Of a stretch of DNA of 64,000 bases, positions 34,301-46,197 are shown one piece after another; within the stretch, counting starts at the first letter, position 1, and each line of letters opens with the position of its first letter. The stretch spans positions 5,278,472 through 5,342,471 of the forward strand of contig BCIA01000005.1 of the NCBI GenBank assembly GCA_001599815.1, given 5' to 3'. Both the position numbers and the translations under genes were made by a program. The notes under the pieces are model-generated. The model made no database searches. It saw only the letters and a program-made list of their open reading frames with translations, and had not been told where the DNA came from. The DNA is from Furcasterigmium furcatum (taxonomy: Eukaryota; Ascomycota; Sordariomycetes; Glomerellales; Plectosphaerellaceae).

Positions 34301-35963
34301 CACACACTCCAGCAGCAGCACCTACGTAAGTATGTTCCTTCGTACCCTACGTCGCTGCTGGGTACCTTGGCACGGGCTGGCGCAAATCTGCCTCTGTTCC
34401 TGTCGAGGTGTGTGACTCTGGAGGCGCGCCCCCCCAGCCCAGTGGGAAGACAGGCACCCCCATACCACTGGGTACCTCGCCGGCCGCTCCCCCCATCCAT
34501 CGGCGTCCAGCGAGCAGCCCAGCGCAGGGTAGCTTGTCGATGCTCTTCCACCCCTTCTTTTCCCCTTGCCTTCCTGCCCTTTGCCTGCCATTCCCAGTCC
34601 TGTCCCCCATTCCTCTTGTGACTCTTTCAACCCAGCCATACAGCACGTCCCGCGTGTTGACCGACGTTTGACGTGGTCCCTTGTCTTCTTTTCTTTCCCA
34701 ATCAGACCTCCGGTCTTTGGCCTATTTTCCTGGTTCCCGCTCTCCCTGTCCCGTGTGTTCTCCTTGCGACGGGCTGGGTTCATAAATTCTCCCGGTCCCA
34801 ACGGTCGACCATCCATCCACAAACTTAAGACCCCATCTGCGGCCACACTCCCTCCAACACTTTTTCTGTCCTCACCCTCTCACACCTACACAACGAACAT
34901 AGTACCGCCACTGCCGACCTTGCAGCAACTGCCTGACACCGATCTGGCTGTTGATCGAACGGAGGACGAAAACTGAACGACGACGACGAACGACGAACCG
35001 GCAGACACAGCAGATCTGCCCTGGAGCTACATTGGCGCACATCACCACCACGACCAATTGTTGCGCCTCCTGCCTCGACCACTCGCCGGTTACGGGGACG
35101 CGCACCCTTCCGAAGTTCCTCTCCTGCCGGCCGTTGCGCTCGCGCAAGAAGCCTCCCGCAGCAACCTGCCTTGCGCCGGAACCCGCCTTACATACATCGG
35201 TTCCCCACACTCTGCTGCAGCATCCTGGATACCACCACATCGCTCGCGCGATCGAGGGTATCAGGACGAAGCCGCCGCATACAAGAAGCACGGGAAGAGA
35301 GACACCGCTACAGCGGGGCTCGGTAGCACATTCATTGCCTACCCTGCTCCCACGCATGCATTGCGCTCTGCCAATGCTGTAGGCAATTCTCCCCCAGCTT
35401 GGAAACCCTCCCGAAGCAGCGACCTGCATACTCTCTGCCACCTCACCACCTTCCACGGCCGGCCCCAGCAACCCACGAGGAGCAAGCGCACGGCGGACAC
35501 CGCATCATCTGCGAGAATTGACGAGGGGGCCGTCTGCAGCCCATAGTTGATCGCCCCCGCCCGCTGCGCCCCTGCCGAGTAGCCCGCCGCCTGTCACCTC
35601 TCGTGGTCCTCGGCTGTACCTGTACCAGCTTCATCGGCCAGCAAATCTCACCAGCGTCCCAGGTGACCACGACCGCTACGTTGACCCCCAATCTCTGACG
35701 GCTGCTGCTGCTACCGCTGCCTGCCTGTCTGCATCCCTGGCATACCGGCCGTATAAAGCATCTCATACGACCTGCCCCGGGGCATCATCGCTCCAACCCC
35801 CCGCACTCTTTGATATCACCCTACGCGGGCCGTTCCACAGGGCCACATCAACAAGGATGCCGTCACCTACTGCGACTTTCTTTTCATAAAACCTCCTGAT
35901 CACCTCCCCAGGGATTCACTCAGGTGCACACGATCCCCTGTGGCTAACTACACATACCACGCC
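34301..35963 (+). promoter_or_regulatory. PLC1 upstream region and likely long 5' leader
   Basis: From about 34320 the sequence changes to pyrimidine-rich tracts (34540-34640, 34670-34760, 34830-34900) with CACAACGAAC and CAACAAG-like words typical of fungal transcription start and leader sequence. A strong GTAAGTATG donor stands at 34326, and TTTCCCAATCAG near 34707 and CCTCCCCAG near 35911 are usable acceptors, so one or more leader introns are likely. Several short upstream ORFs exist; none has coding character. Confidence 0.4.
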
Positions 35964-38900
35964 ATGTCTTCAACAACTTCTACCTCTACACCCACACTAC
36001 CCCCCTCCATTGCCTCCTCTCAAGGGACTCTTACCATGACTTCACAACTCGCGGAGATGAGGCCGACACGCCCTGCTCACGTTCAGACGAATGACCTGCC
36101 CTCAGGCACACGACACACCTGTGTCCCCGCTTCTGCCATGAGTGCCTCTTCGGTTGGCTCCAGCTCCAGACAGGCATCTCCCGTCATGTCACCCGAAGGC
36201 GTGGTCATCACGAACAACAGCTCTATCCAGGGCTCGCCAGAGCCCTTCAGGGGTCGCGAGTTGGACGACTTCGTACCGGCAGGACCGTTTCAGTTGCCCG
36301 ACCCCGTCTTGAAGAGAAAGACGAGCAACAATTCCTTACCACACAGTGTCACTAGCAACCCCAGCGTGACAGAGCCCCTATCCGGCAAAGGAGGCTTGAT
36401 CCGGAGGCTGTCCAACCGGGCAACCAAGTCCTTTGCTCGTAGGAGGCCATCCTCAGTCAACCCCAACAGCCGGGACGGCAGCGTCGGCCCCGGCATCTTG
36501 CGGCGGAGAAGCGACAGCAACAACACTGCGCCGCCCGAGTTCCCCCTGCTCGTCACCGACTCGGAAGACGACTCGGTTGATGAGCTGGACGAGCTGCGCT
36601 CCCTCGTGCTCGATGGCGTTCTGCGGGAATCCACAACAAATAGTACCACGGCGTCGGTGGCTGGCTCCAGCACGCCCTCCGGTACTACTGCTGGCCCCGT
36701 CATCCCCTTCCACCTGGTCAAGGGGACTCATATTCGGAAGGTCTCCAAGAAGAATCGGTACAAGAAGCTGTTTTTGGTCCTCGAACCTGAAGCGGGCAAG
36801 ATTTCTTGGGACAAGACCCGGCCGCACAAGGCGCTGTACATCGACGACATCAAGGAAATCAGGGTGGGGTCGGACATCCGCCAGTACCGCCTTGATTGTG
36901 GTGTTGCCGAGTCGGAGGAGAGCAGATGGTTCTCCATCCTCTATGTGCTGCCGGACAACAAGTCGAAGGGCAAGATGATGCATCTCATCGCCGAGGATGC
37001 CACTACTTTCCAGAACTGGGTCACGACCTTGGAGGCCATCTCCAAGCACCGCCAGGACCTCATGGCCTCTCTCATGGCGTTCAACGACCGGGCTATCCGG
37101 GATTACTGGCGCAGCGAGATGGCCAGGCAATACGCCGACAGGCCCCACTCTCCCGACGAGGAAGACCTCGACTTTGCCGGAGTCCAGGACGTTTGCCGCA
37201 AGCTGCACATCCACGCCTCCCCGAGCCAGCTCCGGGCCAAGTTCCACGCCGCCGATGCTACCGGCACTGGCCGCCTCAACTTCTTCGAATTCCAGGCTTT
37301 CGTCGGAATGATGAAGCGCAGAGACGACATCCGCCAAATATACCTGCGCATCGCCTCAAAGCCCGAGTCTGGCCTCACCCTCGAGGAGTTCTTGGCATTC
37401 TTGCGCAATACCCAGGGCGAAGACGTGGATGCCGACATCCCCGCCTGGGAGTCGGTCTTTGCCCGATTCTGCCGCAAGTTCCGGGTCAAGGAACCCACTG
37501 CCCAGAACGAAGCCCTCGGCATGAACGACGCTGCTTTTGCCGCGTACCTCACCTCGACCTGCAACATCCCGCTTGCTTCCGAGCCCAAGGAGTACACCCT
37601 CGATCGGCCGATGAACGAGTATTTCATCTCCAGCTCCCACAACACCTATCTCCTCGGCCGCCAGGTCCTCGGTCTGTCAAGCATCGAGGGCTACATTGCT
37701 GCTCTCGTTCGTGGTTGCCGCTGTGTGGAGGTGGACTGCTGGGATGGCGCGGACGGCCAGCCGACCGTCAACCACGGCCATACCTTGACCACATCCATCA
37801 GCTTCAAGGAGGCCATCTCGACCATTAACAAGTACGCCTTCTACAAGACGCAGTACCCGCTCTGGATCTCCCTCGAGGTCCACTGCAACCCGGCCCAGCA
37901 GGAGATCATGACCAACATCATCAAGGAGACGTTTGGGTCCCGCCTCATCACCGCCCCTCTGGATCCGACGTCGGACAAGCTCCCTTCGCCGGAGCAGCTC
38001 AAGGGCAAGGTGCTGATCAAGGTGAAGAAGCCGCAGCTCAAGGAAGAGTGGCGGTCTCCGGAGCCGGGACGCAGGCGCGGCAACAGCTTGACCTCGCCAT
38101 ACATCAAGCCTATTGCCTTGGACAACAGCATCATCCCCTCCCAGTCGCTGCCTCAGAGCCCGCTCCTCAGCCCCAGCAACTCCTCGCGTCGCCTGGTCGG
38201 CAAGAGCCGCGTCAACACGATCACCGAGGGTGAGGTCCAAGACACCATGAGCAGCAGCACCAGCGACAACGAGAGCGCCGGCGAGCGTGGCCCGGCGAGA
38301 AGGTCGTCCAACAAGACCACCAAGGTACTGGGAGATCTCGGCGTCTACTGTGCCGGCGTCAAGTTCACCGGCTTCGATACCCCGGACGCCAAGGCCTACA
38401 ACCACATCTTTTCGTTCATGGAGTCCAGCTTCGCCAAGCACGGAAAGACGAAGGAGTCGAAGAAGGCCATGGACATGCACAACATGCGATACCTGATGCG
38501 CGTGTATCCCGATCGCACTCGTTACCAGTCTACCAACTTCGACCCTCTCCTCTACTGGCGCCGCGGCGTTCAGATGGCTGCGCTGAACTGGCAGACGTTT
38601 GACCTGGGCACACAGCTGAACCAGGCCATGTTCGACAGCGGCACCGACCAGTCCGGGTACGTGCTCAAGCCCAGCGAACTCCGCGAGATCCAGGTCATGC
38701 CGGACGGGTGGTCGGGAACGCGGGAGCGCAAGGTGGTCACCTTCAGCATCGACGTCATCTCCGCCCAACAGCTGATGCGCCCGAACAACCTGTCGTCCAG
38801 CAAGACGGTAGACCCCTATGTCGAAGTCGAGGTGTTCCATTCCAACGACAAGCGGAACAAGAACGACACGGGCCCGAGGCTCTCGACCATTTCGGACAGC

Positions 38901-39332
38901 CCCCGCAAGTACTGCACCAGCATCGTGCCCGAGAACGGCTTCAACCCCATCTTCGACAACCGGTTCAACTTCAAGGTCACGACCAAGTTCCCCGACCTGG
39001 TGTTTGTCCGGTTCTCGGTCAAGATGTCTCACAACGGCGAGGCCTACAGCGACAGGACCCCGGCCGTCGCCACGTACACCGCCAAGCTGAGCGCCCTGAA
39101 GCAGGGCTACCGCACCCTGCCGCTGTTCGACTACAACGGCGACCAGTACCTCTTCTCCACGCTCTTCTGCAACATCAAGGTCGACCCGATCAACAGCGTG
39201 ATGCTGGACTGCTTCGACGACCAGCCGGACACCAGCGGGAAGCTGAGGGGCCTCGGACGCACCATCTTCAACCGCACCAACAACAGCAGCCCCAAGTCCA
39301 GCATGGAGAAGACGAGCTTTGACAGCTCATAG
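35964..39332 (+). CDS. PLC1: Phosphoinositide-specific phospholipase C
   Basis: Intronless, 1122 residues from ATG 35964, the first in-frame ATG. Order: Ser/Thr-rich N-terminus (1-245), PH domain (about 246-375, KKLFLVLEPEAGKISWD), EF-hand region (about 395-480, ATGTGRLNFFEFQAFVG), PI-PLC X domain (about 545-690) with catalytic H559 (SSSHNTYLLG) and H606 (NHGHTLT), a Ser-rich X-Y linker, Y domain (about 785-910, YLMRVYPDRTRYQSTNFDP) and C2 domain (about 920-1085, PYVEVEVF). It cleaves PIP2 to IP3 and diacylglycerol at the plasma membrane, Ca2+-dependent, acting in calcium signalling, growth and stress. All delta-type parts are present and both histidines intact. It borders the gene-free interval on one side and a 3.8-kb gene-poor region on the other. 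Confidence 0.95.
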   Translation: MSSTTSTSTPTLPPSIASSQGTLTMTSQLAEMRPTRPAHVQTNDLPSGTRHTCVPASAMSASSVGSSSRQASPVMSPEGVVITNNSSIQGSPEPFRGRELDDFVPAGPFQLPDPVLKRKTSNNSLPHSVTSNPSVTEPLSGKGGLIRRLSNRATKSFARRRPSSVNPNSRDGSVGPGILRRRSDSNNTAPPEFPLLVTDSEDDSVDELDELRSLVLDGVLRESTTNSTTASVAGSSTPSGTTAGPVIPFHLVKGTHIRKVSKKNRYKKLFLVLEPEAGKISWDKTRPHKALYIDDIKEIRVGSDIRQYRLDCGVAESEESRWFSILYVLPDNKSKGKMMHLIAEDATTFQNWVTTLEAISKHRQDLMASLMAFNDRAIRDYWRSEMARQYADRPHSPDEEDLDFAGVQDVCRKLHIHASPSQLRAKFHAADATGTGRLNFFEFQAFVGMMKRRDDIRQIYLRIASKPESGLTLEEFLAFLRNTQGEDVDADIPAWESVFARFCRKFRVKEPTAQNEALGMNDAAFAAYLTSTCNIPLASEPKEYTLDRPMNEYFISSSHNTYLLGRQVLGLSSIEGYIAALVRGCRCVEVDCWDGADGQPTVNHGHTLTTSISFKEAISTINKYAFYKTQYPLWISLEVHCNPAQQEIMTNIIKETFGSRLITAPLDPTSDKLPSPEQLKGKVLIKVKKPQLKEEWRSPEPGRRRGNSLTSPYIKPIALDNSIIPSQSLPQSPLLSPSNSSRRLVGKSRVNTITEGEVQDTMSSSTSDNESAGERGPARRSSNKTTKVLGDLGVYCAGVKFTGFDTPDAKAYNHIFSFMESSFAKHGKTKESKKAMDMHNMRYLMRVYPDRTRYQSTNFDPLLYWRRGVQMAALNWQTFDLGTQLNQAMFDSGTDQSGYVLKPSELREIQVMPDGWSGTRERKVVTFSIDVISAQQLMRPNNLSSSKTVDPYVEVEVFHSNDKRNKNDTGPRLSTISDSPRKYCTSIVPENGFNPIFDNRFNFKVTTKFPDLVFVRFSVKMSHNGEAYSDRTPAVATYTAKLSALKQGYRTLPLFDYNGDQYLFSTLFCNIKVDPINSVMLDCFDDQPDTSGKLRGLGRTIFNRTNNSSPKSSMEKTSFDSS

Positions 39333-42300
39333 AGCCATAGCCGTCACTTACTCGGCCTGGCCTCATTCGACGGCCTGTCCGCTTCTCTGCACATATAACC
39401 GAACTTTTTCTTTTCGCTTCTTCTGTACCAGTAAGCCATTTTTCGACAGTGGTCCCCGCTTCAGCACGGAAACCACATGAACACTTGACGGCCGACCACG
39501 AAACCAACAAAAAAGAAGGCGCGCGCAGAAGGACTCAGCGCTCGGATTCCAGATTTGCAGCACAATACCCCCTCATTACGCATTTCGACGGCGCAACAAG
39601 GATTTTCTTTGTCACGATTTTTTTCTTTTCTCTTCTCGGTGAGGTAGCGGTCCGTCTGCCTTGACGGCTGCGGGAGCATTTTTCGGGCTGGGCCGATGAC
39701 GGGGAGGGGGTTTCTTGATTTTCTTTGTCACACAACACACGGAACGGAGTTGATGGCGGGTCTTGGGAATGCATCACAACACATCCCGCCGGTCGGCCGG
39801 ATGGCCGGGGTCCGGGGATGCACCTTTTTGGGATTGAGGTGGGAACAGCATACACAGCGCAAATGCCTGGGATATCTCTGCCCCGCGGGGGGGAATCTAC
39901 TGAGCAGATAGACATTTTGGGATCACTCCGCCGAACGGGGCGAGGAGTTGATGAAATTCAAGGAAGCCACGAGGTCATTTCCTTCGTTGGACAATTTTTC
40001 CTTCTCCATCTGTGGCGTTTTCCGTCGGGTCCTTTCTATGTGAGTCCAGGTGTTTCCGCTACGGGATGGCGCCGTCCGCGCTTTGTTTTCGGCCATTTTA
40101 TTTTTTCGTCTCTCGTGTTCTGTCCCTGGCCTAGCATGACGCGACGCGCGACGAGGGGGCATTTGGGGCATTTGGGGCATTTGGTTCCGGCCTTGGCATC
40201 GGGTACGAGCCGGGCTAGCGAGGGCATCGTGAGCGGCGCTAAGGGGCATATCTGGAGTCCATGATGTAAGGGTACGCGGGTTGGAGAGGCCGTCTCTCGT
40301 ATTGGTTTAGTTATTACATGCCGTCCGGAGACGGTTTCCGAGGTACGAGCATGGATGGGGTGTTTGACTTGAACATTGATGGTTCTCTGTGTTAGCTTTG
40401 GTCAGACGCGATGGCCCGGGGGCTTGAATCCTCTTTTCCTCGTGTGTCGGACGCGGTGTATCTCACCGGCTCCGGATCCATGGCGTATGCAGGCGTGCAG
40501 ATCAAGTTACCAAAGATATCTCTGGCCCCTGTTTTCCCGCCACCGGCTGTGCGTCCTGGAGAGTGTCAGCGAGTGAGGCTCACGATCTCCCCGCGAAGGA
40601 TTAGCTACGTCATTTCGAGGTGGGGCCATTCGGACTCTGGTAGATGCTGACATGAACTTTGATTTGGAGTTGTAACCCCGTTGATTACATTCCCGTTGCG
40701 TCTGAATACGACGGGCCTCGGCATCCACAGGTTTCCAGTCGATCGTGGGACGGAATCTCAGCCTCGGTGAGGAGCTCGGTGCTTTTCTTATCTCTCGTGA
40801 CGAGCGATCTAAGTCCCCAGTATTCATCTCATTACCAATTCAAGGGAGGCATCACGCAACTGAACTGTGGGCATTTTGAGGGTCATTCATCCACAAGTGA
40901 TCCATCAAATATTTCCCACGGAACCATCTCCCGAAGCGGCCGACTTGTTGATATCTATATCTGTCTGGGAACCAATTAGCAGGCAGGTAAATTAGGGCAG
41001 GCTAGATAGTCGATGGAGTGGTATCCCACGTCGAGAGCTTCCTCGGGTCTACAAGCACAGAGAGGAGCTCTGAGTGATGACTTGACTTCTCATGTCATTC
41101 GAGTGTCACTCCTCGGCTACAACCTGCCACTAATAGTTCGCAGCAGGTCGCCCGTCGACCGTCGACCGCCCGCCGCTGCCGAAATTCTTCTCAACGCACC
41201 GCGCGCGTTTAAGCTCCGCGCCTTCGACGCGCCATTGCGGCCGCTCACGCATTTCACAGCGAACCGAGGAGGGGGGGATCTTTTCTCCCCCTTTCCTCCT
41301 CCTCCCCGGCTAGGCCCAGCCCTAGCAGCTGGCGGAACCTTACTGCACAGCGTGTCTGCCTCAGGACGTGGTGCTCGCGCCAGGCCGTCTGTCAGTCAAC
41401 CAGTGTCAGAGGGCATCCTTGCTGCTGCCGGGGCGCGGGAGGCGCAGGCAAGCTTTTCGTGAGGGGTGGGCTCGCGGCGGACGGATGGCGTGGTTCAGTT
41501 TGTCGTGCGATGCTGTGTTTTGGGTAGAGGGGAGGGTTGTACGGGCTGCGCGAGTCGGGTGCTTGGTGTTTTGGGGCAGGGACACCCCGTGGGAGAGGAT
41601 TCAGGGGCTTCCATGCTGGGCTGTAGGGCGGCAGCATGATGTTTTCCGTTCCGCGGGATGTGGGACACGGCCTCCGGGGCTTCATGCGCGGGAGCCTGAG
41701 ATGTCTGCCCATTTACTTACTACTAAGAATGCACCAGATGGGAAAGTAGCGCGCAGGTACTCCCCCGGAGCTCCTCGTAGCTTGGAGCTCGGAGCTTGGA
41801 GCTTGCTGCTTGCTACGTTACGTTGGGAAATGGGTGCTTAGTCTGTCGGCCGCGGAAGGACAGCGCCGGCGTCGCACCACTCGGGGCCGGCGCTGGGTTG
41901 ACAGCTGTTACAGCGGCGTGCTACTGCTAGAGGTGCTGGTGATGGAACGAACGGTTTTGCATGCCGGGAAGAACTCTGCATGGGCGCATGGGCTCATGGG
42001 ATGGCAGCCAGCCCTGGTCCGGGGCACTCTGGAGGTCTGCCGGTTAGTTCGAGGTAGATTCGGGCGTGGACGTAAGGTTCAGTCAGGCCTTTTGCACCCA
42101 GCGATGGTTTCTGGCTGGAGTCTAGCCCCTGAGACCTCTGTCGAAGTCCCCGTACTTGAGCAGGACGTTTCGGGGCGACTTGGTCGAGGATCGCGATCCT
42201 CATTTCGCCGTCCAATGGAATGGGAAACAGATGAACCTTGATACAAGTCTCTCTGCGGCGGATGGATCGTCCGGGAAGGCCCACGTGTCCGCCTCACACC

Positions 42301-43094
42301 CTCAAGGCGTAGTCAACCCTTATCATGTACTTTCCCTGCTGGTGAAACCTGCCAAAAACCTTGGTGGTGAACCCACTGGGCGCCCCCTATTTCGGTCGCC
42401 GAAGGATCGAGGATTCATCTCAGAGGCGGGCGACGTGGCAGAAGCTAGGGACGTAGCTCGAGCCACGACGTGAGGTGAGCTCGCGATAGCGTCAAACATT
42501 TTTTATTTTTCCTGAGGAGCAGTAATCTCCTGATCAGCTCAGCTCCCCGTCCTTTGTCGTCGACGACCGAAGCCTGCAGAGCCACCACAATGCCATTTCC
42601 GGCCCTCCGCGCCCCAGCAAGACCCAGCCGCATCTCATCTCACTCCGAGCCTCCGAGAAGCCGACTTCCTTGCTTACTTCCTTGCTTGCTGCTTGCCCTA
42701 GAGGGCTGCTTCCATGCGGGGAAACCTGGCCCAAGACCCGAGAATCATGGGCTCTCGCTCGCGTCCACAAGGTTGGGTTCAGGAACAGCCCAGAAAAAAA
42801 GGGGGAGGGAGCGTAGCCCGACCCCGGGCGTGCTTCTAAGAAACGACTTGCTCGTTACAAGTGCTCTGCGCCCGGCTCGCACGCCCCCTAGCCCCTAATC
42901 CCGGTAGCCCCTATGTGCGAAACCTCAACGCCAGACGGCCGGTGGGAATCGTCCGCCCTCGTTGTGTCGTCGTCCCCATCAGCAGGTCCGCCTTGGGCAG
43001 GTATTCCGGCCCTTCCGCGCCCGCACCCGCACCCGGCGGCGTCCATGCTTCTCCTGTGCGAGAGAGTTTCGTCGCTGTTGCTGTGCTGCTGCTG
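39333..43094. other. Gene-poor interval of 3.8 kb
   Basis: Between the PLC1 stop and the ZW10-like stop (convergent). Holds PLC1 3' sequence with T-rich tracts (39600-39640), a 9-bp triplicate at 40156, GAGCTTGGAGCTC-type repeats at 41775-41810, TTCCTTGCTT repeats near 42668-42690, and a G-run/C-run block at 41265-41310. No ORF shows coding character on either strand. GC content varies more here than in coding parts. Confidence 0.5.
40156..40182. repeat. GGGGCATTT x3
   Basis: Three perfect tandem copies of GGGGCATTT in the region downstream of PLC1. Confidence 0.85.
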
Positions 43095-46000
43095 CTACAC
43101 GTCCTCGACGGGGCGCGGCCGGTCCCGAATCTCCCGGATCGTCTCCTTTGTCCGCGCGTTGGCCTCGAAGCTCGCCTCGATCAGGTCCACCACCTCCTCC
43201 ACGCTGAAGTACAGGCTCAGCTCGCTGTCGCACCACAGATACCGCACCTCGTTGAGATTCGACTGCAGCACCTCGCTCAGGTACTTGAGCCGCAGCCACG
43301 ACCCCGCGTACTGCGCCGTCGCCGGCACCTCGTCCTCGGCCGGTTGCTGCGGCTCACCTCCGGCCGCCCCCCGCGACGGTAGGAAGAGGTCGTCCAGCTC
43401 CGTCACCGTCGCGATCAGCTGCGCGATCTTGTACGCCTCGTCCTGCCCGACCGACGGCATGTCCATCACGTCCGCGATGATCTTGCCCGCCAGCGCGTCC
43501 GCCAGCGACCCGACCGCCTGGTACCACACAGACCGCGCGAGGATCGGCTCCCACGTCACGGCCATCGACCGAACCCGGACCACCGCCGCCTCCACGCTGC
43601 TCTCGACCTCGTCCTGGTGCATAAGGCTCTGCTCGCCTATCGCGGTCATTTCTGTTAGCTGATGCTTGCTGCATGCATGACGCGACCGTGTGCTGCGACT
43701 CACCGCCCAGGAGGTCCCGGATGACCGTCTTCTGCACCCCTAATTCGTCCGTGTATGCCCTGTTGGCGAAGCCCTGCAGCCCTTTGATGTCGTTGTCGAT
43801 GCGCAGCATGCTGCGCGCCCGGGGCGTCAGCCCCTCCCGCGTCTTCCAGCCCTCGGCCACCTCGCCGAGCTTCTCCGCCATGTACATGGCATCATTGTAG
43901 AGGAACCTGCCCGTCGTGTTAGCCATGCTCCTTCTGCTGCTGCCTAGAGTGCCCCTCTCTCGGGAAATTAACCCACATGTTCCCACCCATATCGAGGGCG
44001 TAGTAATACGGGGATACGGCCCTGAACATGGCCAGGGCGAACGTGGGCAGACTGAACAGCCCTGCCGCCGCAGATGCCACGGGGTTGGTCTCGTTGCTGC
44101 AGCCGGTTGGTCAGCGGTGATGTGCAGCGTGCGCGCGCGTAGTGCCAATCGACTCACCTGGCCTGTGTCAGCGCCGCGCCGTCCTCCAGGATGCCCGCGA
44201 TGAGCTCCAGGACCGGCTCCGGCATCGACGAGATGTGGTACGTCTCCTTGAGCACCATCTCCCTGCTCTCCTCCTCGGCGCCCGGCGCGGTTGGCTGTCG
44301 CGTCTTCTTGGCCTCCGGGGAGCTCTGTGGCCCCGAGCCCGCCGCCGTGTCCTCGTCGCCCCAGCCCCAAGCGGCCGCCGAGTCGTCGTCGTCGTGGCCG
44401 TCGCCCTGCTTGTCGCTCTTGTCACCGCCGTCATTCGCTCCCTGCGCATCGTCGTCCCAGCCCCAGGCGTCGGCGCCGTCATCGTCCGCAGCATCCGTCT
44501 TGGCGGCGCCGGGTCTCGTAATGTCGCGCTTCTCGGGCTGCTGCTCGTACCCCTGGTCCTGCGGTTGGTCGTCGTCGTCAGCGCCCCATGCTGCGCCCCA
44601 ATCGTCGTCGACGTTGGCCTGCGTCGCGACGGCGTTGGCATTGGCGGTCAACTCCTTCCCTTCCGAGCGCGAGACCATCTGTTTTTCCACTTTCTCGACC
44701 TGTCTCGGCGTGCCAAGGCCTGCGCTCCCATGTCAGCATTGGCCCGTCGGCCGGGATAATTCAGCCAGCTCACCTTGTGATAATTGGCGCCGGACGGCAT
44801 CCAGCGCCGTCTCCCTGCACTTCGCGAGCCAGATGGACGGGGCGTTGCCGACCCATTCTTTCAGCTCCGTGAAGCCGGAGAAGCCGCACTGCTCTAATGA
44901 GTTGCAGAAGGCCTCGGCGGAGCGGATGACGGCCTGGAACTGGCCGATGTCCTGGAGGGTCGAGGGGACCGCGGCATCCAGCCAGACGCTGACCAGCCGG
45001 GGCACGACGTCGTTCATCATGATGGGGCTGAGGTAGATCAGTAGTTCCTGGGGCAGTCTCTTGGCGAGGAACTCGACTATCGTCTGGAGGTCGGCGAAGA
45101 GGTCGTCGATCGAGTCCCCGGCGTCGCCCTGGATCTGGAGCATGTTCTGCACATACACTGTTAGAAAACCCGCCAGATGTCGCGCCTTGGGGGGCCCTAC
45201 CTCGCTCGCTTGGACAGATGGTCTCGTCGCCGCCTCGGCATCCATCCTGGGCAATACGATCGTCCTGTCTATGTCCTGCCAGAGCTGGGCCATGCGGTCG
45301 TCGACCTCCTTGTAAGCCTCCAGGCCTATCACGGCCTCCCGCAGTGTCATCGGTTCATCTGGCATGCTTTTAGTCCCTCTGCACGACACGCTGCTGGATG
45401 TTCTGCCACGTACCCTCGCGCCGATCGTAGATGGAGACCTTGCCCGCCTCGCAGTTGACGTGCACCAGCGCGTTCCAGACGTGGTCGAATACGTCGTGTA
45501 CCGCGGACTTGAGCTCAAAGGCGCGCACGTCGAGCAGCCGCATGACGCGACAGCTCTTCTTGCTGACGGGGACCTTGTCGAGCTCCGTCCATGATTCTGG
45601 CAACCAGTCAGTCAGTCCGAGTGTCCCTGGCAGACGCCTGCGCCGTAACGTACTCTCCAGCCACCGCAATGCGTCCAGTATTCTCCGCTCGTTCATCGCC
45701 TGCTCGACCTCGCTCAGCAGCTCGTTGACGTGCCGGATGCCCCTCAGCGCCTCGTGCAGCTGGTCGGTGTAGGCCACCTCCCGCTCCAGGAAGGAGACAT
45801 GCCCCTCGGCATCCTGTATCGCCTTGCCCGACACATCGGGGGCTTCGGACTGTCGGACGATGTCGTCGGCTAACCGCTTCGATCGGAGTATGTCTTCCTG
45901 TAGAGTCTTCGCGTTGGTGACCCAGGACGTCACGTCGCCTTTAGTTTCCTCGTTGATGGTGTGAACTTCCGCCTGCGTAGTGTCAGCAATCCGGTCCGGT

Positions 46001-46197
46001 CAGCCGAGAGTTTCCGGGGGAGGGAGTACCTCAAGCTGCGACTTGGCTTTCGCCAGGGCTTCGATCGCAGAGGAGAGGTCTACGGTCGGCAACGCCAGGG
46101 AGGACACCGCCTCGTCTGGGAAGTGGCCCTCGAGGGCGAAGGCGACAATCGCATCGCCAAGCTGTGCCGGAGCTCTGGTCGCCGTTTGCGCTGCCAT
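43095..46197 (-). CDS. ZW10/Dsl1-type membrane tethering protein
   Basis: Nine exons: 46197-46030, 45972-45654, 45596-45414, 45358-45201, 45146-44774, 44719-44158, 44096-43977, 43906-43704, 43636-43095, giving 875 residues with all phases matching. The N-terminal half is helical (LEREVAYTDQLHEALRGIRH, RRILDALRWLE); the C-terminal part carries the ZW10 signatures LSLPTFALAMFRAVSPYYYA-like and FLYNDAMYMAEKL, and ends in a helical bundle (WCDSELSLYFSVEEVVDLIE). Between them an acidic linker (about residues 425-535) has repeated Trp motifs: DDDWGAAWGADDDD, DAWGWDDD, AAAWGWGDED. This recalls the Dsl1 'lasso' that binds COPI, so a role in Golgi-to-ER vesicle tethering is more likely than a kinetochore role. 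Three introns are multiples of three and could be mistaken for coding sequence. Confidence 0.82.

Noticed and set aside
20464..35963. tRNA, rRNA or transposon in the gene-free interval
   Set aside because: No B-box matching GGTTCRANNC, no long terminal or inverted repeats, no transposase or polymerase motifs found by eye. A computed search was not possible.
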